From NCBI GenBank assembly GCA_959606065.1, contig CAUHHV010000008.1, forward strand, positions 22,976 to 86,975: a DNA stretch of 64,000 nucleotides, written 5' to 3'. Positions 1-7,560 of the stretch are shown here, piece by piece; the first letter of the stretch is position 1; each line of letters opens with the position of its first letter. Under the pieces are notes generated by a model, which was given only the letters and a program-made list of their open reading frames with translations, was not told the origin of the DNA and searched no databases. The translations under genes were made by a program, and so were the position numbers. This DNA is from an uncultured Collinsella sp. (GTDB taxonomy: Bacteria; Actinomycetota; Coriobacteriia; Coriobacteriales; Coriobacteriaceae).

Positions 1-419
1 CATACGGTTGCGGATTCCGCGCGGCTGGCGAGCGTCAAACGGCGTTCTACACCTACCGCGACCCGGCGATCGATCCCTCGATTGAGCGCGTGGCGCGCGC
101 AGGCGAATGGCTCGGCAGCTTTGAGCCCGACGAGGCCGCCTTTGAGGGCTTTATCGTGAGCTGCGTGAGCGGCATGAACGCGCCGGTGAAGCCCTACGCG
201 CTCACCAAGCGCCGCAACACGACCTACCTGGCCGGACTCGATCCCAACGCGCGCGAAAAGCGCCGCGCCCAGATGCTCGCCGCCACGCCCGATGAGCTGC
301 GCTCGCTCGGCGCCGACGTGACGCGTATCGCAGCCGAGTCGCCGACCTGCGTCTTTGGCGGCCGTGACGTCATCGCCAAGAGCAACGCCAACTTCAACGT
401 AGTCGACCTGCTCGCTTAA
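1..419 (+). CDS. C-terminal fragment of M16 (insulinase/presequence protease-like) peptidase
   Basis: The gene enters from the left edge; the frame is open from base 3 to the TAA at 417-419 (138 codons visible). The fragment carries FYTYRDP and EGFIVSCV, which resemble the C-terminal part of M16C zinc peptidases (presequence-protease type), where an inactive half closes over the substrate. The zinc-binding HxxEH site would be in the missing N-terminal part, so activity cannot be judged. A strong hairpin terminator follows at once. The family call rests on the C-terminal pattern only and is moderately sure. Confidence 0.7.
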   Translation, partial: YGCGFRAAGERQTAFYTYRDPAIDPSIERVARAGEWLGSFEPDEAAFEGFIVSCVSGMNAPVKPYALTKRRNTTYLAGLDPNAREKRRAQMLAATPDELRSLGADVTRIAAESPTCVFGGRDVIAKSNANFNVVDLLA

Positions 420-424
420 CGCAC

Positions 425-466
425 AAAGGTAGATTTTTAGGACATGCCTAAAAATCTACCTTTTTT
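425..466 (+). terminator. Rho-independent terminator of the M16 peptidase gene, also a repeat copy
   Basis: A 17-bp near-perfect stem (AAAGGTAGATTTTTAGG with its complement) around a short ACATG loop is followed by TTTTTT. The same AGTAGATTTTT-type palindrome with an ACATG centre occurs in decayed form at 4977-5012, so this terminator seems to be built from a dispersed repeat. Confidence 0.8.
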
Positions 467-498
467 CTGCGGCTTAGACGGGGCGGCGCAGCCCACTG

Positions 499-654
499 CG
501 GCGGTTTGTCTCAATCTGTAACATCTAGACGGCAATATCGGCTCCAGATGTTACAGATCGAGACGTTCCCGAACGGCACCAGCTCTTTGTCTCGATCTGT
601 AACAGCTAGGCCCATTTATGCCGAGTTACTGTTACAGATCGAGACAAACCGCCG
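499..654. repeat. Nested inverted repeats (GTCTCRATCTGTAACA family)
   Basis: Two inverted repeats sit side by side. One has arms at 508-526 and 546-564, the other at 586-605 and 629-648, and both are built from GTCTCRATCTGTAACA and its complement. A third, outer pair joins CGGCGGTTTGTCTC at 499 to its complement ending at 654. The whole block lies between two convergent genes. The remainder of the 420-724 gap holds only the preceding terminator and the following palindrome. Confidence 0.8.
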
Positions 655-675
655 CAGACACCCGCCCTTCAGCAA

Positions 676-712
676 AAACCACCCAAAGGTGTCTGTCCCC
701 TTTGGGTGGTTT
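676..712. repeat. REP-like palindrome, CCACCCAAAG type, probable terminator
   Basis: AAACCACCCAAAG and its exact complement flank a loop containing GTGTCTGTCCCC. It belongs to the same family as 3201-3248 and 20853-20889. It lies 12 bases from the stop of the minus-strand gene that follows and probably terminates it. Confidence 0.75.
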
Positions 713-724
713 GCGAGTGGGCTG

Positions 725-2380
725 TTACTTGATGAACGGGTTCAGCCTTGCCGCCAGCGGATCGAGCTTGTACATGGTTGCAAAGCACTCACGACCATAA
801 TCGGAGTCATTGTTCCAGCTACCCTGGTCGACGTCGTACTCTGCATCCAGACGAATCCACTCCTCTGGCTTGTTCTTCTCGTGCTTGCTGCAGAAGTAGC
901 GCTGGTACTCGACCTCGTGCTCAAACTCAAACTCGGCATCCGAACCGCGGCCGGCATACTCGTCGACCGACGTCAGGTTGCCGTGGTCGTCATAGTAAAA
1001 CTCCGCATAGCCGCCGCGCTCGGAATCGATCCTGTCGAGCTTTCCGTCGCTGTACGAATAATCCACCGCGGCATACGAGTTCAGCGAGCCGTAATCGTTG
1101 CCGTGCGAGTCGTAGGCCACAGGCGAGATACTCGATATGTTGCCGTCCTTGTCATACTCGTAGCCAGCGGTGATCGTCCACCTGGTGCCCACGGTGTCGC
1201 CCTGACAGTCCAGCGTAAAGGACGTCACGCGATCCTTGTCGTATCCGTACGAATACACGACCGTCCGAGGATTGCCCGGGCTGGTATCGGTGTCGGTCAC
1301 CATGTTGCCGTCCTGGTAGACATATGTGCTCGCACTCTCGCCGTAACCCGCATGGGTCGTCTTGTTGATCAGGTTTCCGTCCGCGTCGTAGGTAAACGTC
1401 GTGGTGCTCGACGAATCGCTAATGTCGGCATCGCAGTCGATGCGCGTGACGTTACCGTCAGCGTCGTACGTAAACGTGTTGACGTTCTCGTAACCGCCCG
1501 CCAGATCTTCCTCAATCTCAGAGATACGATGCAACTCATCGTGCTCGACGCTGTAGCTTACGCCGCCACCTTGCTTGACGGCAGACGTGAAGCCCGTGAC
1601 GTAACCGTTCTCGTCACGCTCGATCTCGTAGATATCGCCGTACGCATCGCTTTTATCGGTGCCTTCATAGGACATCGGCAGCCACAGCTCGTCAAGCTGT
1701 GTGTCCTTAATGCCGGTAATCTTCGTATCCTGCGGCAGCGCCAACGTGGCGAGCTTCTTTTTGCCCGAAAAATCGATGCTTTTAAGGTTTTCGGCATTTT
1801 TGAGGTCGAGCTTCTCGATGTTGTCGCAACCGTCCAGATTGGCGACGGTGACATTACTCGCCGAGTTAAGCTCGACGGTCTTAAGGTCGCCGCAGCCCGA
1901 AAGATCCAGGTTGACGAGTTTGTCCCCGCCATTTTCCACACTGGTAACGTTGGGGAACACCTTGCCCAGGCCCTGCGTCGACGTGATGCCGTCCAGCTCG
2001 ACCGACGTCACCGCCTTGGCCTCGTCGCGTGAGATGCGGCCGTCACCGTTAGTGTCGTACTTGGTCGAGACAAGCGCACGCATGCCGCTATCCGGGAAGG
2101 TTTTCTCATCGATTGGGGTGGTCGCGATCTGGGTGAAGTAGAACAGCGCTCCTCCGCCGACACCCGCCGCCACGGCAAGCACCGCGGCAAGGGCGATGAG
2201 GGGCTTCTTGGAACGCTTGCGCCGCGCGGGCTGCTGCACGGGCACGTATTGCTGGGGAGCGGGCGCGGCAGGCTGGGGTTGCTGCGTGGCCGCGACCTGG
2301 TCGGGTGCTACGGGCGCGCCGCAGACGGGGCAAAAGAGGGCGTCGTCGACAAGCGGCGTGCCACACGAGCGACAAAACAT
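725..2380 (-). CDS. Zinc-ribbon, membrane-anchored leucine-rich/YD-repeat protein
   Basis: 551 residues from the ATG at 2380, which has AAAGGAG just upstream; a longer frame to 2452 lacks a ribosome site. Residues 1-30 form a zinc ribbon (CRSCG, then CPVCG). A Gln/Pro-rich linker and one membrane helix (about 68-90) follow. Next come an EF-hand/dockerin-like loop (DTNGDGRISRDEA), internalin-like leucine repeats (LDLSGC, LDLKNAENLKSIDFSG), and RHS-type YD repeats (YDADGNV, YDADGNL, YDKDGNI, YDDHGNL). The order implies a cytoplasmic ribbon and an external repeat domain for binding. No enzyme domain is seen and the partner is unknown. Confidence 0.75.
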   Translation of the reverse strand: MFCRSCGTPLVDDALFCPVCGAPVAPDQVAATQQPQPAAPAPQQYVPVQQPARRKRSKKPLIALAAVLAVAAGVGGGALFYFTQIATTPIDEKTFPDSGMRALVSTKYDTNGDGRISRDEAKAVTSVELDGITSTQGLGKVFPNVTSVENGGDKLVNLDLSGCGDLKTVELNSASNVTVANLDGCDNIEKLDLKNAENLKSIDFSGKKKLATLALPQDTKITGIKDTQLDELWLPMSYEGTDKSDAYGDIYEIERDENGYVTGFTSAVKQGGGVSYSVEHDELHRISEIEEDLAGGYENVNTFTYDADGNVTRIDCDADISDSSSTTTFTYDADGNLINKTTHAGYGESASTYVYQDGNMVTDTDTSPGNPRTVVYSYGYDKDRVTSFTLDCQGDTVGTRWTITAGYEYDKDGNISSISPVAYDSHGNDYGSLNSYAAVDYSYSDGKLDRIDSERGGYAEFYYDDHGNLTSVDEYAGRGSDAEFEFEHEVEYQRYFCSKHEKNKPEEWIRLDAEYDVDQGSWNNDSDYGRECFATMYKLDPLAARLNPFIK

Positions 2381-2455
2381 GGCGGGCTCCTTTCGGTTCA
2401 TTCCTTCCACCCTGAAGGTAAACCCAAAAATGCAGCCCTTGTTGCGCAACATTCA

Positions 2456-2498
2456 GCCCAAACCACCGCAAAGGGACGCAGTTCACAGGTGCCTTTGT
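2456..2498. repeat. Decayed CCACCACAAAGG-type palindrome
   Basis: CCCAAACCACCGCAAAGGGAC pairs partly with GTGCCTTTGTG. It resembles 3201-3248 but has lost one arm and gained bases in the loop. It lies between the zinc-ribbon gene and hicA. Confidence 0.5.
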
Positions 2499-2566
2499 GT
2501 TAGTTCGAACACTTGTTCTATACGTACACATGTTCTATAGTAAGGGTGCTTGCATCGGACTTAAAT

Positions 2567-2587
2567 TGCAACTAGGATATAGTTGCA
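2567..2587 (+). promoter_or_regulatory. Probable hicAB operator (dyad TGCAACT-N7-AGTTGCA)
   Basis: A perfect 7-bp dyad with a 7-base spacer ends 15 bases before the hicA start, where HicB-type antitoxins usually bind to repress their own operon. Further upstream the octamer TGTTCTAT occurs twice (2514 and 2531), 17 bp apart. Confidence 0.55.
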
Positions 2588-2601
2588 GAATGTGAGGCGG
2601 G

Positions 2602-2865
2602 ATGACTCGGACCGATAAACTCATCGCCCAACTGCTTAGCTGCCCTTCGACGTATCGGTATACCGATTTTTTAAAAGTCATGGCTTCATATGGCTTTGAA
2701 ATGGACAACAAAGGCAAGACATCCGGATCGCGCGTTCGCTTTTACAGGCCATCAGATGGCAGGATGTTCGTAATGCACGCGCCACATCCATCTGACGAAT
2801 TGACAGCGGGGACCATTCGAAACATCGTTCGATTTCTGCAGGATGTCGGAGGTAGTCATGAGTAA
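2602..2865 (+). CDS. hicA: HicA-family toxin (mRNA interferase)
   Basis: 87 residues, the usual size of HicA, a double-stranded-RNA-binding-fold ribonuclease that cuts translated mRNA. The end pattern GTIRNIVRFLQDVG and the central GSRVRF...HAPHP are typical of the family. The GSR replaces the commoner GSH, so the catalytic His may be displaced or absent. The start at 2602 has a weak GAGGCGG site. The gene overlaps hicB by 8 bases, pointing to coupled translation in a toxin-first operon. Confidence 0.85.
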   Translation: MTRTDKLIAQLLSCPSTYRYTDFLKVMASYGFEMDNKGKTSGSRVRFYRPSDGRMFVMHAPHPSDELTAGTIRNIVRFLQDVGGSHE

Positions 2866-3187
2866 CGTTTTGGCATACAAGGGTTATTTCGCCCCGGTCG
2901 AGTTCGATGCCGAACAGCATGTGCTAACAGGTATGGTCGCCGGCATTAGGGACGCAATCGTATTTGAGGGCTCCACGGCTGACGGAGTTGAGCAATGCTT
3001 CCACGACGCCGTCGACGATTACCTTGAGTTTTGCGCCGAGCAGGGCAAGGAACCCGAACGGGCTTTCAAAGGCTCGTTCAACGTAAGAACGGGTTCCGAA
3101 CTCCACAAGCAGGCAGCGCTGGCAGCGGCAAAGAAGGGTGAGTCACTCAATAAGTTTGTGACCGAAGCAATCGCTGCTGCGCTATAG
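2858..3187 (+). CDS. hicB: HicB-family antitoxin
   Basis: 109 residues from the ATG at 2858, which has GGAGG six bases upstream inside hicA; an in-frame ATG at 2843 has no such site. The N-terminal half (YKGYFAPVEFDAEQHVLTG) is the partial RNase H-like fold that blocks HicA. The C-terminal GSELHKQAALAAAKKGESLNKFV region is a ribbon-helix-helix DNA-binding segment, fitting autorepression at the upstream dyad. A palindromic terminator follows. Confidence 0.88.
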   Translation: MSNVLAYKGYFAPVEFDAEQHVLTGMVAGIRDAIVFEGSTADGVEQCFHDAVDDYLEFCAEQGKEPERAFKGSFNVRTGSELHKQAALAAAKKGESLNKFVTEAIAAAL

Positions 3188-3200
3188 CGTTAACGCATGG

Positions 3201-3248
3201 GCCCAAACCACCACAAAGGGGACAGGCGCCTTTGTGGTGGTTTTGGGC
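3201..3248. repeat. REP-like palindrome, CCACCACAAAGGGGACAG type; hicAB terminator
   Basis: Arms GCCCAAACCACCACAAAGG and its near-exact complement enclose GGACAGGCG. It is the best-preserved member of the CCACCACAAAGG family in the window and lies 14 bases after the hicB stop. Confidence 0.8.
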
Positions 3249-3273
3249 TGTCATTATCGCGTTTGCCCAGATA

Positions 3274-3312
3274 AAACCTGCCAAAATAAACCTGTCCCTT
3301 TTTGGCAGGTTT
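3274..3312. repeat. REP-like palindrome, CCTGCCAAAAAGGGACAGG type
   Basis: AAACCTGCCAAA and its exact complement flank a loop containing AACCTGTCCCT. The reverse-oriented copy is at 13451-13490. It ends 17 bases before the next start codon. Confidence 0.8.
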
Positions 3313-3328
3313 GGGAGAGGAAGCCGGG

Positions 3329-3925
3329 ATGGACAAGGCTGAGTTGCGGCGGGCGGTGATTGCTCGGCGCGATGCTCTTGATTTGGACTTGCGGGCGGCG
3401 AAGTCTGCTGATATCTGTGCGCGGCTGGTTGAGCTGCTAGGCCGCTTGGATGCCGCGGCGCCGCACACCGTTGCCGTCTATGCCGCGATGGGTTCCGAAG
3501 TCGACCCAGCCGCGTTTGCCGCGGCTGCCGCCAAACGCGGCTGGCGCGTGGCCTATCCGTGCATGCTCTCGGCAACAGACGCCGCAGCTTGTGGCCAGCG
3601 CATGTGCATGCGGGCAGTCGCGGCTGGAGACGCGGCCGCGGCCCCGTTTATCGCCCACCCCACGCGTACCTTTGCGGCCACGGACATCGACAGCGTCCGC
3701 TTCCCCATTGTGCCTGCCGAGGCTCTCAACATGATCGTCGTGCCGCTCGTAGCCTTCGACCACGCCGGCGCGCGCCTGGGCTACGGCGGCGGCTGCTACG
3801 ACCGCTACCTGACCATGCTCTCGCCCGCATGCCAAATCGTCGGTATCGCCTTTGACGAGCAGCGTGTCGATCACGTTCCCACCGATGTCCACGACCTGCC
3901 GCTACCCCACATCATCAGCGCCTAA
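3329..3925 (+). CDS. 5-formyltetrahydrofolate cyclo-ligase
   Basis: 198 residues, normal for the family. The enzyme converts 5-formyl-THF to 5,10-methenyl-THF with ATP, returning stored folate to one-carbon metabolism. The signature is near the end: PLVAFDHAGARLGYGGGCYD (139-158), the phosphate- and folate-binding loop. A basic N-terminus (KAELRRAVIARRDAL) also matches. The start at 3329 has GGAGAGGAAG upstream; the in-frame ATG at 3302 lies inside the repeat arm and is rejected. It stands alone and converges on metAA. Confidence 0.9.
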   Translation: MDKAELRRAVIARRDALDLDLRAAKSADICARLVELLGRLDAAAPHTVAVYAAMGSEVDPAAFAAAAAKRGWRVAYPCMLSATDAAACGQRMCMRAVAAGDAAAAPFIAHPTRTFAATDIDSVRFPIVPAEALNMIVVPLVAFDHAGARLGYGGGCYDRYLTMLSPACQIVGIAFDEQRVDHVPTDVHDLPLPHIISA

Positions 3926-3949
3926 CGGCTGGCGCACCTCCCGACAGGC

Positions 3950-4876
3950 CTAGTGCTCTTCGCCGGCGCGGGCCAGGTCGTAGGGTGTGGTCTGGTAGAC
4001 GTAGTAGTTGAGCCAATTGGTGTAGAACAGCTGAGCCTGGCTGCGCCAGACGTTACGCGGCTCGGCGGTGGGGTCGTCGTTCGGGAAGTAATGCGCCGGC
4101 ACCTGAGGGTTGAGGCCGCGCTTAACGTCGCGCTCGTACTCCAGACGCAACGTGTCGGTATCGTACTCGGGATGGCCAAAGACAAAGAAGCGACGGCTGT
4201 CGGTCGACTTGACAATGTACAGGCCTACCTCGTCGGACACGGCCACGACTTCAAGCTGCGGCTCGGCCTCCACGTCCTCGCGACGCACATCGGTGTTGCG
4301 CGAATGCACGGCATAGAAACGGTCATCGAAGCCGCGGACCAGCGGGCTTTGCGGCTTCACCAGATAATGCTCGAACACGCCGCTCGCCTTTGCCGGCAGG
4401 TCGTGCTTCTGGATACCGTAGTGATGGTAGAGCCCCGCCTGTGCGCCCCAACAAATATGCAACGTAGAGTGCACGTGCGTGGTGGACCAATCCATGATCT
4501 GGCAGAGCTCGGGCCAGTAGTCGACCTCCTCGAACGGCATCTGCTCCACCGGCGCGCCCGTGATGATCAGGCCGTCATAGTGGATGTCGCGGATGTCGTC
4601 GAACGTGCGGTAGAACGTCTCCAGGTGGCCGGCACTCACGTGCGTGGCCTCGTGCGTTTTGGTGCGCAGCAGGTCCACCTCCACCTGCAGCGGCGTGTTG
4701 GAGAGTTTGCGCATGATCTGCGTCTCGGTGGCGATCTTGGTGGGCATGAGGTTGAGGATGAGCACGCGCAGCGGACGGATGTCCTGGTGCAGCGCGCGGT
4801 ACTCGGTCATGACAAAGATGTTCTCGCTCTCGAGCTGCGCGGCGGCAGGGAGGGCGTCGGGGATGCGAATGGGCAT
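3950..4876 (-). CDS. metAA: Homoserine O-acetyltransferase (MetA fold)
   Basis: 308 residues. It activates homoserine in methionine synthesis. The catalytic set of the MetA family is in register: Cys142 (LHICWGAQ), His235 and Glu237 (FGHPE). Position 111 is Glu (GAPVEQMPF). In this family Glu111 selects acetyl-CoA and Gly111 succinyl-CoA, so acetyl-CoA is the likely donor even though databases often name such proteins succinyltransferase. The short leader shows no clear riboswitch. Confidence 0.93.
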   Translation of the reverse strand: MPIRIPDALPAAAQLESENIFVMTEYRALHQDIRPLRVLILNLMPTKIATETQIMRKLSNTPLQVEVDLLRTKTHEATHVSAGHLETFYRTFDDIRDIHYDGLIITGAPVEQMPFEEVDYWPELCQIMDWSTTHVHSTLHICWGAQAGLYHHYGIQKHDLPAKASGVFEHYLVKPQSPLVRGFDDRFYAVHSRNTDVRREDVEAEPQLEVVAVSDEVGLYIVKSTDSRRFFVFGHPEYDTDTLRLEYERDVKRGLNPQVPAHYFPNDDPTAEPRNVWRSQAQLFYTNWLNYYVYQTTPYDLARAGEEH

Positions 4877-4976
4877 GGATGCTCCTTACGAGTCAGTTGC
4901 AGCTATGGTACAACGAGCGGCCCCATCCGCGCGAGCACATCGCCCGGCGATGTCGCCAGCGGCCCAAATCACTCCA

Positions 4977-5012
4977 AAAGTAGAGATTAAAGCATGTCCC
5001 AAAAATCTACTT
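4977..5012. repeat. Decayed AGTAGATTTTT palindrome
   Basis: AAAGTAGAGATT and AAAAATCTACTT face each other around AAAGCATGTCCC. This resembles the terminator palindrome at 425-466 and lies in the divergent space between metAA and the dehydrogenase. Confidence 0.55.
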
Positions 5013-5087
5013 CGCTTTAGCCTAGCAAAGTGACGGCAGGAGGCTACAATGGTTCGACGCGAGAAACTCGGCCGAAAGGATACATAT

Positions 5088-6065
5088 ATGTACCAGACGC
5101 GTAAGATCGGTGTGGTCGGCCAGGGCCACGTAGGAGCACATGTCGCCAACAGCCTGCTCATGCAGGGCATTGCCGATGAGCTGTACCTGTGCGATATCAA
5201 CGAGACCAAGGTGACATCCGAGGTCCAGGACCTGCGCGACTCCCTTTCGTTTGTCCCGTACAACACCAAGATCGTCAACTGCTACGACCACTACGAGGAG
5301 CTGGCCTGCTGCGACGTCATCGTCAACGCTGCCGGCAAGGTCGCGCTGGCCGCCGGCAACCGCGACGGTGAGCTGTTCTTTACCACCGACGCCGCCCGCA
5401 CCTTTGCCAAGCGCATCGTCGACGCCGGCTTTGACGGCATCTTCGTGAGCATCTCCAACCCCTGCGACGTCGTGTGCACCGAGCTGTGGCACCTGACCGG
5501 CTACGATCCCAAGAAGATCATCGGCTCGGGCTGCGGTCTGGACTCCGCCCGCCTGCGCACCGAGATCTCCAAGAAGGTCGGTGTGAGCCCCAAGTCCATC
5601 GACGCCTACATGATCGGCGAGCATGGCTTTAGCCAGCTGGCCGCCTTTAAGGCCGCAACCATCGCCGGCAAGAGCCTCAACGAGCTTCAGGCCGAAAACC
5701 CCGACAAGTACGCCTTTGACCACATGGAGGTCGAGGAGCTAGCGCGCAAGGGCGGCTATGTGACCTACCAGGGCAAGCAGTGCACCGAGTACGCCGTCGC
5801 CAACTCCGCTGCGCGTGTCTGCGCCGCCGTGCTGCACAACGAGCATGCCGTGCTTTCGGCCTCCACGCTCATGACCGGCCAGTATGGCGAGGAGGGCATC
5901 TTCACCTCCCTGCCGTGCGTGATCGGCGCCGAGGGCGTCGAGGAGGTCTACACGCTCGACCTTTCCGAGCACGAGCTCGAGGGCTTCCACAAGAGCTGCC
6001 AGCACATTCGCGACAACATCGCCCAGCTCGACTGGTGGGATGCCGAGGCCTACGACGCAAAGTAG
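5088..6065 (+). CDS. L-2-hydroxyacid (lactate/2-hydroxyisocaproate) dehydrogenase
   Basis: 325 residues from the ATG at 5088 with GAAAGGA upstream. The NAD-binding GxGxxG is at 9-16 (VVGQGHVG) and the catalytic His at 179 (IGEHGFSQ), with the DSARLR helix at 152-157. In lactate dehydrogenases the specificity loop reads like TAGxxQKPGETR. Here it is NAAGKVALAAGNRDGE, closer to 2-hydroxyisocaproate dehydrogenases, so a branched or larger 2-oxoacid is as likely as pyruvate. It would recycle NADH in fermentation. It is a single-gene unit with a strong terminator. Confidence 0.85.
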   Translation: MYQTRKIGVVGQGHVGAHVANSLLMQGIADELYLCDINETKVTSEVQDLRDSLSFVPYNTKIVNCYDHYEELACCDVIVNAAGKVALAAGNRDGELFFTTDAARTFAKRIVDAGFDGIFVSISNPCDVVCTELWHLTGYDPKKIIGSGCGLDSARLRTEISKKVGVSPKSIDAYMIGEHGFSQLAAFKAATIAGKSLNELQAENPDKYAFDHMEVEELARKGGYVTYQGKQCTEYAVANSAARVCAAVLHNEHAVLSASTLMTGQYGEEGIFTSLPCVIGAEGVEEVYTLDLSEHELEGFHKSCQHIRDNIAQLDWWDAEAYDAK

Positions 6066-6111
6066 TTCGCCGGTTGACGCGGCAACTCGCTCATAACGGA
6101 CGCAATGCAGG

Positions 6112-6151
6112 GCGGGCCGTGCCGGAAATCCCCGGCACGGCCCGCTTTTTT
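6112..6151 (+). terminator. Terminator of the dehydrogenase gene
   Basis: A 14-bp perfect GC-rich stem (GCGGGCCGTGCCGG), a six-base loop and TTTTTT. Confidence 0.92.
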
Positions 6152-6183
6152 GGCTCACGCGACACGCTCGCAGATTCAGGTCT

Positions 6184-6350
6184 AATACTTTTCCCGCAAA
6201 GTGAGCGAGCAAAATCGGACCCCCGAAGCATCGACACTTTTCAGCTGCTATTTCCTGCGGTTTCATCGAGATTTTCCTGCGGTTTTGGCGCCAAAAAGTG
6301 CGGATGCTTCAGGGGTCCAAAATAGGTCGTTCACTTCTGGGGAAAGTATT
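6184..6350. mobile_element. 167-bp MITE-like imperfect palindrome
   Basis: The two ends, AATACTTTTCCC and GGGGAAAGTATT, open an imperfect inverted repeat of about 49 bases per arm. Both arms carry AAGTGA, GGACCCC and GAAGCATC, and the centre repeats AAAAGTG and TTTTCCTGCGG. There is no reading frame. It lies between the dehydrogenase terminator and the end of a convergent SIS gene. Size and full-length pairing suggest a non-autonomous element, but no partner transposase or second copy is in the window. Confidence 0.55.
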
Positions 6351-6447
6351 TGACTTCGTTATCAGACAGCTGGGACGGGGTGCCGCGACGCAAACGGGAC
6401 CCTCGTTTGGTGAAGGCCCCGTCGTAAAAGATTGCTTTCCCAGCTAC

Positions 6448-7416
6448 TTAGTACTGCTCGATGCCCATGTAGCGACGAACCTCGGGGCTGTGGTCGAACA
6501 CCTTGCCGCGAGCGGCGCGCAGCTCGCGGCTCATCGCGTAGAAGAAGATCGGCTCTAGGAACGAACGCACGCTGGCGGGCACCTCACCCACGCCGTACTC
6601 GAGCGCATCGAGCACCATGACCGTATCGGTATGCGTGTTGAGGAATGCGAGCGCCCGCTCCTCCATGGGGCGGCACTCACCCGATCCGAGCTGTACAAAG
6701 TAGAACACGCCGGGCTCGGTGGCTTCGAACGGGCCGTGGAAGTACTCGCCGGAGTGGATGTAGCAGCAGTGCTGCCACTGCATCTCCATGAGCGAGCAGA
6801 TGGCCATGGCGTAGGTCTGGCTAAAGTTGGGGCCGGATCCCAGGATGTAGAAGAACTCGTGCTGCTGGCAGAGCTCGGCAAAGCGATCGCCCAGCTCGGC
6901 ATTAACCTTCTCGCGGGCAGCGGGCAACAGCGCATCCATCTGCTTAAGGCCGGCGTACATATCGGCGAGCGCCTCGTAACCCTCCTGCTGGTGGAGCAGT
7001 TCGGCGGCGATCAGAGCGCCGATGCCCTGCGGCACCTCGGCCTGCGACACGCCCTCGCCCCAAGGGTAGACCCAGGTGGTCCACTTGCCGTTATCAATCT
7101 TGGAGCCCTCGCAGTCTGTCATGGCCACGACCTCGGCGCCGGCTGCCAGCGCCATCTCGCAACCGTCGACGACCTCCTGCGTATTGCCGCTGTGGCTGCA
7201 GGCGATGACGAGTGACTTCGGCCCTAGGCTCTTGGGGGCCATCAGGCAAAACTCGCGCGCTGTGTAGACCGTCGAGGTAAACGTGGTGGCCTCGCGCTTG
7301 AGCAGTTCGTTAGCCGGCATGAGGTCGATCATCGAACCGCCGCAGGCGATCCAAAAGACATTCTCGACCTTGCCCTTGCGCTCGATGATTTCCTGAATCA
7401 GATCGTGTGCGTTCAC
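6448..7416 (-). CDS. SIS-domain sugar-amine deglycase-like protein (copy 1)
   Basis: 322 residues with a GTG start at 7416 and GGAGGAG upstream. Two SIS (sugar isomerase) folds are visible: IACGGSM near 24-30 and SHSGNTQE near 74-81. The GEYFHGPFEA motif matches fructoselysine-6-phosphate deglycases (FrlB) and GlmS-like isomerases. It probably splits a phosphorylated Amadori compound into a sugar phosphate and an amine. The C-terminal RRYM is shared with the copies at 13598 and 18934. Its promoter region carries a 17-bp repeat attributed to the adjacent GntR regulator. The substrate is inferred from family. Confidence 0.8.
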   Translation of the reverse strand: MNAHDLIQEIIERKGKVENVFWIACGGSMIDLMPANELLKREATTFTSTVYTAREFCLMAPKSLGPKSLVIACSHSGNTQEVVDGCEMALAAGAEVVAMTDCEGSKIDNGKWTTWVYPWGEGVSQAEVPQGIGALIAAELLHQQEGYEALADMYAGLKQMDALLPAAREKVNAELGDRFAELCQQHEFFYILGSGPNFSQTYAMAICSLMEMQWQHCCYIHSGEYFHGPFEATEPGVFYFVQLGSGECRPMEERALAFLNTHTDTVMVLDALEYGVGEVPASVRSFLEPIFFYAMSRELRAARGKVFDHSPEVRRYMGIEQY

Positions 7417-7472
7417 GGTGACGCTCCTCCTTGTGTGGCGGCTTTGGACGACGGCAGCTCGTACCTGCAGTC

Positions 7473-7551
7473 GTTCTATGTTGTTCTATTTATAGCATGC
7501 AAGCAGGTGCCCGTGAAGTCATTTCAGCAAATTTGTTCTATGTTGTTCTAT
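7473..7551 (-). promoter_or_regulatory. Two identical 17-bp operator-like repeats before SIS copy 1
   Basis: GTTCTATGTTGTTCTAT occurs perfectly at 7473-7489 and 7535-7551, 62 bp (about six helical turns) apart, in the space between the GntR gene end and the SIS start. Each repeat contains GTTCTAT twice. They are probably binding sites of the adjacent GntR/UTRA regulator. Confidence 0.7.
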
Positions 7552-7560
7552 CTATGGACG

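Noticed and set aside
506..2032. Long open frame on the plus strand (508 codons) opposite the zinc-ribbon protein
   Set aside because: It is the complement of a gene with clear domains. Its translation is a Val/Arg-rich string with no family pattern or ribosome site.
3953..4990. Plus-strand frame of 345 codons opposite metAA
   Set aside because: Complementary shadow of a gene whose catalytic residues are all in register on the minus strand.
4877..5048. Possible SAM or methionine riboswitch before metAA
   Set aside because: The space is short and shared with a divergent promoter. No SAM-riboswitch core or T-box sequence is visible.
7473..7551. Direct repeats as a CRISPR remnant
   Set aside because: Only two units of 17 bp, AT-rich, in a promoter region, with no cas gene.
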